Of a stretch of 7,205 bases of DNA, positions 1 through 5,193 are shown piece by piece. Positions within the stretch are counted from its first letter, which is position 1. Every line of letters starts with the position of its first letter. The position numbers and the translations under genes were made by a program. The notes under the pieces are model-generated. The model was not told the DNA's origin. It did no database searches and saw only the letters and a program-made list of their open reading frames with translations. This stretch comes from Candidatus Zhuqueibacterota bacterium (GTDB taxonomy: Bacteria > SM23-31): the NCBI GenBank assembly GCA_022562855.1, contig JADFON010000088.1:1-7205 (forward strand), given 5' to 3'.

Positions 1-81
1 GTTAAGAGCGTTCGATTAGAAAGACCGTTGATGCGGTTTAACGAGGAGGAAAAATTACAAAATTATTTGTGGTTTCGCTAG
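1..81 (+). CDS. possible C-terminal tail of an upstream gene (partial)
   Basis: Frame 1 is open from the left edge to a TAG at 79-81 and encodes 26 residues ending in Leu-Trp-Phe-Arg; the other two plus-strand frames have stops within the first 20 bases. The tail is charged and looks protein-like (Glu-Glu-Glu-Lys around residues 15-18) but I do not recognise the family. A terminator-like hairpin follows at 98-127, which fits the end of a gene. The stretch is too short to exclude chance: an open frame of 26 codons is not rare. Confidence 0.3.
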   Translation, partial: VKSVRLERPLMRFNEEEKLQNYLWFR

Positions 82-97
82 TTCGCAAAGCGGTCGT

Positions 98-127
98 AAT
101 CTCCTTACATTTTCGAGGGGATTTTTT
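98..127 (+). terminator. terminator-like hairpin upstream of typA
   Basis: Bases 98-104 can pair with 117-123 to form a 7-bp stem containing one G-U pair, with a 12-base loop, and the 3' arm runs straight into a T-tract (122-127). This is the layout of a weak intrinsic terminator for whatever ends at base 81. It ends only 15 bases before the typA start codon, so it would also lie in the leader of any transcript entering typA and could act on typA expression. The stem is short and A/T-ended, so the call is tentative. Confidence 0.35.
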
Positions 128-142
128 GTTGAATAAAAAACT

Positions 143-2362
143 ATGGAAATAAGAAACATTGCTATTATTGCCCATGTAGACCATGGGAAAACAACACTTA
201 CCGATGCTATTTTGCGCCAGACAGGAGCAATGAGCAATGAAGTAAGCATGGATTCAAACGTGCTCGAGCAGGAGCGCGGTATTACGATTTATTCAAAAAA
301 CGCATCCATTATATACAAAGGCACAAAGATAAATATTGTGGATACGCCAGGACACGCAGACTTTGGATCTGAAGTAGAACGAGTACTGCGCTCTATTGAT
401 TCAGTATTGCTGCTGGTGGATGCTGTGGAAGGGCCAATGCCGCAAACTCGTTTTGTATTAAAAAAGTCTTTGGAGCTTGGATTGCGGCCTATTTTGATAA
501 TTAATAAAATTGACAGATCCTCGGCCAACCCAACTAAGGTGCACAATGAAGTGTTTGAGCTCTTCGCGGAATTGGGAGCTTCAGAAGAGCAGTTGGATTT
601 TCCAGTGGCTTTTGCAGTAGCAAGAGAGGGATTTGTAAAACGCAATATGGAGGATGACTCAAAAGATCTTACACCTCTTTTGGATATGATTCTAGAATAC
701 GTTCCTGTAGCTTCAAAAGATAATGACAAACCGTTTCGCGCGCAACCATTTAATTTAGCGTACGACGACTTTCTTGGAAGGCTTGGGATTGTTCGCGTAT
801 ATAGCGGCAGTATTACTGTCGGAGACACTCTCTATCTAAAAAAGCATTCCGGACAAACTACCAGTCATAAGGTAACAAAACTCTTTACATTTGAGGGAGT
901 GGAAAGAAAAGATGTACAAAGTATTGTAGCGGGCGATATTGCCATAATTGCGGGATTTGAAGATGTAGGCATTGGAGATACATTGGCAACATCTGCTGAC
1001 GAGGCGCTGCTCGAAAGTATTTCCATAGACGAACCCACCATTGAACTTACGTTTTTAGTAAACGACTCTCCATTTGCCGGACGTGAGGGAAAATTTGTAA
1101 CCAGCCGGCAACTTCGAGAACGTTTAGAAAAAGAGCTTGAGGTAAATGTAGGATTAAAAATAGATTTTAATACCCAATCGGGCGACCGATTTATCGTGCA
1201 TGGGCGAGGAGAATTACACATCGCTATTCTCCTTGAAAATATGCGAAGAGAAGGCTACGAGCTTCAAGTTTCGGAACCACAAGTGATTATCAAAGAAGTT
1301 GATGGTGTGGATCATGAGCCATACGAAGAAATTACTGTAGATGTACCAGAAGAATTCCAGGGTTCGGTTATAGAGAAGCTAAGCACTCGCGCCGCACAAC
1401 TCCTAAAGATAGACATAAAAGATGGGCGCGCGCTTATGCAGTTTGAGGGGCCGAGCCGTGGTTTATTTGGATATCGAAACCAATTTGTTATCGACACAAA
1501 GGGAAATGGTATTTTAGCGACTCGGATTATTGGATATCGCCCGTACACAGGAGAAATTGCACATAGGAAGGTGGGGTCTATGATTTCGATTGTAGGTGGC
1601 AAGGCGCTTGGTTTTGCTCTGTATAATCTACAAGATCGTGGAACTCTTTATATTAATCCGACCACAGAAGTGTATGAAGGTATGGTCATTGGAAACACCG
1701 CAAAAGGAGAGCAAATGACAGTGAACCCGACCAAAGGAAAGCAGCTAACCAATATGCGCGCATCTGGTTCTGACGATGCAATTCAACTTACGCCACCTCA
1801 AATTATGACTATTGAGACAGGGCTCGAAGTTATGGACAAGGACCATAATGCCGTATCTTTTATCTATAGCATATATTCGGGATTCGGTTCAGGCTTGGTA
1901 GCTCCCGGCACCGGTTTTACCCTCCAAAACAGAGGGGCATTGTTTTCATTGGACCCCGACCATGTCAACGTAATTGAGCCTCATAAAAGACCGTTTCATA
2001 CGATAATTCCGGCAATGGCGTTCAAAGACGGAGAATTTTTTATGACTTTTGGCTGTATGGGTGGTGCGGTGCAACCACAGCAGCACGCCCAGATTTTCCT
2101 GAACGTAGTGGAATTCGGAATGAACATGCAGCAAGCTGTGGAAATTCCCAGAATAAACCACCAAAGAGGCATGAGCGTGACCGTTGAACCGGGAATCGAT
2201 GAATCCGTGCTTGCCCAGTTGGAAGCATGGGGTCATGTTTTGAGACGAAGAACCACAAGAGGTGGCGTAGGTGGAGCCCAGGGAATTATTTTTGACAGGG
2301 CTACCGGCACTATGATCGGAGGTTCTACACCTCATAAAGACGGGATGGCAGTTGCTTATTAG
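143..2362 (+). CDS. typA: TypA/BipA GTPase fused in frame to gamma-glutamyltransferase C-terminal part (chimeric ORF)
   Basis: Residues 1 to ~563 are TypA/BipA, a ribosome-binding translational GTPase acting in ribosome assembly and stress growth. G1 is AHVDHGKT (10-17), the switch motif RGITI is at 45-49, G3 is DTPGH (67-71) and G4 is NKID (121-124). These are followed by the beta-barrel, EF-G-like and TypA-specific domains up to PPQIMTIETGLEV. Normal TypA is ~600-615 residues and continues with a strand ending in basic residues; that tail is absent. From ~564 to 739 the protein is instead the small subunit of gamma-glutamyltransferase: DKDHNAVSF, the glycine-rich GFGSG (580-584), QNRGALFSLDP (595-605), KRPFHTIIPAM (615-625) and GGAVQPQ (640-646). 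The GGT large subunit and the nucleophilic Thr that starts the small subunit are missing; the aligned position is Glu558. The start ATG is fixed by an in-frame TAA at 134-136; no clear Shine-Dalgarno is present. Both domain identities are near certain; whether one organism carries this ORF is doubtful. Confidence 0.93.
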   Translation: MEIRNIAIIAHVDHGKTTLTDAILRQTGAMSNEVSMDSNVLEQERGITIYSKNASIIYKGTKINIVDTPGHADFGSEVERVLRSIDSVLLLVDAVEGPMPQTRFVLKKSLELGLRPILIINKIDRSSANPTKVHNEVFELFAELGASEEQLDFPVAFAVAREGFVKRNMEDDSKDLTPLLDMILEYVPVASKDNDKPFRAQPFNLAYDDFLGRLGIVRVYSGSITVGDTLYLKKHSGQTTSHKVTKLFTFEGVERKDVQSIVAGDIAIIAGFEDVGIGDTLATSADEALLESISIDEPTIELTFLVNDSPFAGREGKFVTSRQLRERLEKELEVNVGLKIDFNTQSGDRFIVHGRGELHIAILLENMRREGYELQVSEPQVIIKEVDGVDHEPYEEITVDVPEEFQGSVIEKLSTRAAQLLKIDIKDGRALMQFEGPSRGLFGYRNQFVIDTKGNGILATRIIGYRPYTGEIAHRKVGSMISIVGGKALGFALYNLQDRGTLYINPTTEVYEGMVIGNTAKGEQMTVNPTKGKQLTNMRASGSDDAIQLTPPQIMTIETGLEVMDKDHNAVSFIYSIYSGFGSGLVAPGTGFTLQNRGALFSLDPDHVNVIEPHKRPFHTIIPAMAFKDGEFFMTFGCMGGAVQPQQHAQIFLNVVEFGMNMQQAVEIPRINHQRGMSVTVEPGIDESVLAQLEAWGHVLRRRTTRGGVGGAQGIIFDRATGTMIGGSTPHKDGMAVAY
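1826..1846 (+). other. TypA-to-GGT junction (probable chimera breakpoint)
   Basis: Codons 562-568 read Glu-Val-Met-Asp-Lys-Asp-His. The Leu-Glu-Val-Met-Asp part fits the last helix of TypA, where family members usually continue with acidic residues. The Val-x-Asp-Lys-Asp-x-Asn-Ala-Val part fits the start of the GGT small subunit. The two families share a Val-x-Asp-(Lys/Asp)-Asp pattern here, so a short stretch of identical DNA could join them and keep the frame. This is what an assembler joining two genomes at a shared k-mer, or a microhomology-driven recombination, would leave. Confidence 0.75.
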
Positions 2363-2444
2363 AAAATTATGAAGTAGTCGTCTTTAAGGTTTATTCTTTT
2401 GAATATATGTTAATAAAACAGTCACGAGTAAATCTGCGAGTCTG

Positions 2445-2456
2445 AATTTCGAAATT
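2445..2456. repeat. perfect 12-bp palindrome (AATTTCGAAATT)
   Basis: Bases 2445-2456 are a perfect inverted repeat with no spacer. It lies in the 158-base gap between the GGT stop and the GNAT start, two bases before the terminator stem. It could be a dimeric regulator site or chance in A/T-rich DNA; nothing else supports a function. Confidence 0.35.
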
Positions 2457-2458
2457 AT

Positions 2459-2486
2459 AAAAAGGGTGCACATTGTACCCTTTTTT
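2459..2486. terminator. strong intrinsic terminator after the GGT part
   Basis: A 12-bp stem pairs 2459-2470 with 2474-2485 around a three-base CAT loop, with a single G-U pair (2468-2476). It has a GGG/CCC core and a run of six T (2481-2486). The 5' arm starts with five A, so the structure could also terminate minus-strand transcripts. It closes the transcript that ends with the GGT stop at 2362 and separates it from the gene string starting at 2521. It also overlaps the TTG at 2473 that would otherwise give the next gene a longer N-terminus, which argues against that start. Confidence 0.85.
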
Positions 2487-2488
2487 AT

Positions 2489-2499
2489 TATATTTGACA
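2489..2499 (+). promoter_or_regulatory. weak candidate promoter element for the GNAT-racemase-moa gene string
   Basis: Just after the terminator, 2489-2496 matches TAnnTTTG, the -7 consensus known from Bacteroidota, and would place transcription start about 20 bases before the ATG at 2521. The expected partner (TTG-type box about 19 bases upstream) is not at the right distance. The overlapping TTGACA at 2494-2499 is a perfect sigma-70 -35 box, but its -10 partner (GCTAAT, 2517-2522) would overlap the start codon. A promoter is expected here because of the terminator, but neither match is convincing. Confidence 0.2.
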
Positions 2500-2520
2500 T
2501 CAATTTGGCGTTCTGAGCTA

Positions 2521-3375
2521 ATGTCCGGTCTCTTCATTAAAACCCTTCATAAAATTGCTGAATTCTACGATTTCATTGAACTTCAAAAAATAGTCTGGCG
2601 GTTAAAGGATTATGGAGACTGCGTGCCCAGCCATATGCTAATGGCGGTAAGTGAAAGCGGGGGCTTGATTCTTGGCTGTTATTCGGGTGATCAATTGGTC
2701 GGGTGTGCCATGATAATTCCGGCTTACTCACAAATTGACGGGTTTTATCACCATTCTCATATATTGGGCGTTCACCCTGATTGGCAGCATAAGGGAGTCG
2801 GACTTGAAATTAAAAAAGAACACTATACAAGAGCGCAAGCGTTAGGTGTTAAAAAGGTAACCTGGACTTTCGATCCGTTGTTAGGTCCTAACGCCAATCT
2901 TAATATTGCCAAAATCGGGGGAATTGCAAGGCAGTACCGGGTGGATGTATACGGTGATCTTATGGGCGGCAGCGAGCTTGTATCCGGCATTCCATCGGAC
3001 AGGTTTTGGCTTGAATGGTTGATATCGGAGAATCGTGTAATAGAACGAATGAAGGACTTGGAGAAACCGGAGAGTGTTCAACCGGAACAAGATTTGGAAC
3101 CGGTAAACAAGGTGTCCGCAGATGAAAACAATCTGCAAAAAATGGAATCTTACATATTAGTAAACGACAAGGACCGGGTGGTTGTAGAAATTCCTTCCGA
3201 TTATCAGAAGATTTATGACACAGACAAGGATCTCGCCATGGACTGGCGGCTTAAGTCAAGAGATATGTTTCGGGAATATTTTAAAGAAGGATTTATTATA
3301 GTGGATTTTTATAAGGTTTCGAAGGAAAATACCTGGCAAAATTATTATTTACTGGAAAAAGGGACGGAGAAATAG
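2521..3375 (+). CDS. GNAT-family acyltransferase (COG3375 type), probable amino acid N-succinyltransferase
   Basis: The 284-residue protein has a GNAT fold in its first ~170 residues. The beta-4/alpha-3 acyl-CoA site is visible as LGVHP (82-86) followed by Gln89-x-x-Gly92-x-Gly94. After it come TWTFDPL, NIAKIGGIARQY, YGDL and GIPSDRFWLEW, the pattern of the COG3375 acetyltransferases that sit beside N-acylamino acid racemases. In the Geobacillus-type pathway such an enzyme succinylates D-amino acids so that the racemase can invert them; here the succinyl donor is inferred, not shown. Residues ~175-284 form a charged C-terminal extension of unclear role. The frame is open upstream to a TTG at 2473, but that TTG lies in the terminator loop and the family's N-terminus begins close to the ATG at 2521. 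It ends with tandem TAG-TGA stops and lies 7 bases before the racemase gene, so the two are very likely cotranscribed. Confidence 0.85.
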   Translation: MSGLFIKTLHKIAEFYDFIELQKIVWRLKDYGDCVPSHMLMAVSESGGLILGCYSGDQLVGCAMIIPAYSQIDGFYHHSHILGVHPDWQHKGVGLEIKKEHYTRAQALGVKKVTWTFDPLLGPNANLNIAKIGGIARQYRVDVYGDLMGGSELVSGIPSDRFWLEWLISENRVIERMKDLEKPESVQPEQDLEPVNKVSADENNLQKMESYILVNDKDRVVVEIPSDYQKIYDTDKDLAMDWRLKSRDMFREYFKEGFIIVDFYKVSKENTWQNYYLLEKGTEK

Positions 3376-3382
3376 TGAGAAT

Positions 3383-4489
3383 ATGAAAATCGAAAAAATT
3401 GAAATCCACCATGTAAGCATACCTTTGAAACATTTTTTTGAAACGAGTTTCGGGAGGGAAGATCATGGGGAACATATCATCGTCAAACTATCCGGCGACG
3501 GTTTACACGGTTATGGGGAATCTGCCGTCTCACCCGATCCTTCCTACTGTTATGAAACTACTGAAACAGTTTGGCACGTAATGAAGGATTTTCTTATCCC
3601 GGCGGTGCTTGGCAGGGAGATCGACGGAATAGAGACTCTTTTAAAAACCATGAGTAAGGTAAGAGGGCACCATTTTGCAAAGTGTGGTATTGAAGGCGCA
3701 TATTGGCACCTGCATTCGTTAAAAGAGGGGCAGCCGCTTCATAGGATATGGGGCGGCACAAGGACAAAGATACAATCCGGGGTTAGTATCGGGATACAGG
3801 ATTCCGTAGAAGAACTCCTGGAGAGAATAACCGGTTTTCTGGACCAAGGTTATAAACGGATAAAAATAAAGATCAAACCGGGTTGGGATGTGGTTCCTGT
3901 CGAGGCGGTTCGAAAAAAGTTTGGCGATATACCGTTAATGGTGGATGCTAACGCTGCCTATACACTCAATGACTTGGGTATTTTACAGTCTTTAGACGAG
4001 TTTGACCTGACGATGATAGAACAACCGCTGCATTTCGCCGACCTCACAGAACATGCCGTTCTTCAAAAGCAGTTGAAAACTCCGATATGCCTTGACGAAA
4101 GCATAAGCGGCGTTAGAACTGCAAACGCTGCTTTGGCGCTTGGCAGCTGCAAGATAATAAACATAAAACCGGGCAGAGTAGGCGGGTATATGGCTGCGAG
4201 AGAAATCCACGACATCTGCAAGATTGCAGAAATTCCTGTCTGGTGCGGGGGCATGCTTGAATTCGGAATAGGAAGAGCGCTGAACCTTGCAATTTGTTCG
4301 CTGCCAAATTTTATTTTTCCGGGAGACGTCTCCTCGAGCGACAGGTATTTCGACGAGGATATTATCACACCTCCTGTTGAATTTACCGATGGAGAGTTAT
4401 TGTTGTCCGAAGAACCCGGTTTCGGATTTAAACCTGACGACGCCTTAATCGAGAAATACTCTATCCGGTCGCTGCAGTTCAAAAACTAA
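3383..4489 (+). CDS. menC: N-succinylamino acid racemase / o-succinylbenzoate synthase (enolase superfamily)
   Basis: The 368-residue protein has the usual length for the NSAR/OSBS group of the muconate-lactonizing subgroup. An N-terminal capping domain (1 to ~125) is followed by a TIM barrel. The catalytic lysines are in KIKIKPGWD (Lys161 and Lys163) and the opposite catalytic lysine is Lys262 in NIKPGRVGG. The Mg2+ ligands are Asp188 (DAN), Glu213 (EQP) and Asp238 (DES). Further signatures are ICLDES, WCGGMLEFGIGRA and LPNFIFPGD. Arg265 matches the second-shell arginine linked to racemase activity in the Amycolatopsis enzyme. Enzymes of this group racemise N-succinyl amino acids, and many also dehydrate SHCHC to o-succinylbenzoate for menaquinone. 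No men genes are in view, whereas a GNAT partner sits directly upstream, so amino acid racemisation is the likelier role. The symbol menC is the family label only. The start ATG is preceded by a weak GGAGA (3366-3370). Confidence 0.93.
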   Translation: MKIEKIEIHHVSIPLKHFFETSFGREDHGEHIIVKLSGDGLHGYGESAVSPDPSYCYETTETVWHVMKDFLIPAVLGREIDGIETLLKTMSKVRGHHFAKCGIEGAYWHLHSLKEGQPLHRIWGGTRTKIQSGVSIGIQDSVEELLERITGFLDQGYKRIKIKIKPGWDVVPVEAVRKKFGDIPLMVDANAAYTLNDLGILQSLDEFDLTMIEQPLHFADLTEHAVLQKQLKTPICLDESISGVRTANAALALGSCKIINIKPGRVGGYMAAREIHDICKIAEIPVWCGGMLEFGIGRALNLAICSLPNFIFPGDVSSSDRYFDEDIITPPVEFTDGELLLSEEPGFGFKPDDALIEKYSIRSLQFKN

Positions 4490-4515
4490 TCGAAAATTAG
4501 GAATATCAATATCTA

Positions 4516-4767
4516 ATGAAGATAAAGCTAAGATTCTTTGCTATATGCAGGGAATTAGCCGGTCAGGAGTATGCAACAATAGATCTTCCTGAAAGCTGTG
4601 ACCGTGAAAGGTTGCATAATGAAATCGGCACGTTATTTCCTCGATTGTCAGAGCTTTTACCACAGGTGGCTATAGCTCTTAACAATGAGTACGCACCCCG
4701 TGATGGCAATTTAAAGTTGAATGACGGGGATGAAATAAGTTTGATACCCCCGGTGAGCGGAGGATAG
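4516..4767 (+). CDS. moaD: MoaD, molybdopterin synthase small (sulfur carrier) subunit
   Basis: This 83-residue ubiquitin-like protein begins MKIKLRFFAICRELAG and ends in PPVSGG. The C-terminal Gly-Gly is adenylated by MoeB/MoaB-type enzymes and converted to a thiocarboxylate, which supplies sulfur to cyclic pyranopterin monophosphate on MoaE. The length and the DGDEISLIPPVSGG ending are typical. The gene begins 26 bases after the racemase stop with only a weak AGGAA (4499-4503) upstream. It is followed after a single base by moaE, its partner subunit; the two Gly codons form the moaE ribosome binding site. Confidence 0.95.
   Translation: MKIKLRFFAICRELAGQEYATIDLPESCDRERLHNEIGTLFPRLSELLPQVAIALNNEYAPRDGNLKLNDGDEISLIPPVSGG
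4759..4764 (+). promoter_or_regulatory. Shine-Dalgarno of moaE embedded in the moaD Gly-Gly codons
   Basis: GGAGGA at 4759-4764 is both the two terminal glycine codons of moaD and a near-perfect anti-16S match, placed 5 bases (from GGAGG) before the moaE ATG at 4769. The moaD stop TAG lies between them. This arrangement favours translational coupling of the two subunits. Confidence 0.8.
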
Positions 4768-4768
4768 C

Positions 4769-4951
4769 ATGTTTGTTGTTTCAGATTTACCCATCAATCG
4801 TGAAGAACTGGTAAAATCGGTTGAAAGTCAGGAGGCTGGAGCGATAGCAGTATTTGATGGTGTAGTCCGCAATAATGCTGATGGCAAGAAAGTCCTTCGA
4901 ATGAAATATGAAGCTCATAAAGAGATGGCAGAAAACATGATGGAAGAATGA
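4769..4951 (+). CDS. moaE: MoaE N-terminal part (60 residues, ends at the in-frame TGA)
   Basis: This is what would be translated if the TGA at codon 61 stops the ribosome. It holds the conserved Arg34 of Val-Val-Arg-Asn-Asn but lacks the His-Arg and Trp-Lys-Lys elements, so it cannot be a working MoaE by itself. Its start is firmly set by the GGAGGA five to ten bases upstream. Confidence 0.6.
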   Translation: MFVVSDLPINREELVKSVESQEAGAIAVFDGVVRNNADGKKVLRMKYEAHKEMAENMMEE

Positions 4952-4963
4952 GCTGAAAAAACT

Positions 4964-5188
4964 ATGAAAAAATACCCCGTTTTGGGTGTTGCAATGCAGC
5001 ACCGTACCGGGATGCTCGAGATCGGAGATTCGAGTGTAACGATTGCGGTCTCATCCGCACACCGCGCAGAGGCTTTTGAGGCATGCAGATATGTAATTGA
5101 CACGTTAAAAGTTACCCTGCCAATCTGGAAAAAGGAATACTTTGAAGAGGGTTCGGATTGGGTTGAGGGAACACCGGTCAAAGTATAA
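4964..5188 (+). CDS. moaE: MoaE C-terminal part (possible restart product, 74 residues)
   Basis: An ATG four codons after the TGA restarts the same frame and gives the C-terminal half with HRTG, SSAHR and PIWKKE. The bases before it (AAAAACT) are identical to those before the mocA-like start at 5194. No Shine-Dalgarno is in range; a GGAAG lies about 17 bases upstream. Independent translation is possible but unproven, and the Met is equally well an internal residue of intact MoaE. Confidence 0.4.
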   Translation: MKKYPVLGVAMQHRTGMLEIGDSSVTIAVSSAHRAEAFEACRYVIDTLKVTLPIWKKEYFEEGSDWVEGTPVKV

Positions 5189-5193
5189 AAACT

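Larger units (their letters stand above)
4769..5188 (+). pseudogene. moaE: moaE, molybdopterin synthase large subunit, interrupted by an in-frame TGA
   Basis: Read through, the frame encodes 139 codons, near the usual MoaE length (~140-150). The first part carries DGVVRNN (30-36), matching the conserved Gly-x-Val-Arg-x-x-Asn of MoaE, and a YEAHKEMAE segment. The second part carries PVLGVAMQHRTG (70-81), SSAHRAEAFEACRY and PIWKKE, with Lys121 matching the catalytic lysine of the E. coli Trp-Lys-Arg-Glu motif. Codon 61 (4949-4951) is TGA, in the helix between Met-Glu-Glu and Ala-Glu-Lys, and the frame is the same on both sides. A single base change from a sense codon (for example CGA, GGA or TGG) explains it. 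It could be a sequencing or assembly error, a true nonsense mutation, or a gene split into two chains with restart at the ATG at 4964. Neither half alone has all active-site elements. The neighbouring moaD and mocA-like genes are intact. Confidence 0.88.

Noticed and set aside
289-1602. Long minus-strand open frames opposite typA
   Set aside because: Their translations are serine- and proline-rich without recognisable domains and lie wholly within the well-conserved typA frame; they are shadows.
2473-2520. TTG at 2473 as start of the GNAT gene, adding 16 residues
   Set aside because: The TTG begins in the loop of the intrinsic terminator, has no ribosome binding site, and the added residues do not look like the family N-terminus; the ATG at 2521 fits better.
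2494-2522. TTGACA plus GCTAAT as a standard promoter of the GNAT gene
   Set aside because: The -10 match is poor and overlaps the start codon, so transcription would begin inside the coding region.
4949-4951. TGA recoded as Trp, Gly or selenocysteine in moaE
   Set aside because: TGG and GGN are used normally, no other gene has an in-frame TGA, the GNAT gene uses TGA as a backup stop, and the site is not a redox Cys position; no SECIS-like hairpin was evident.
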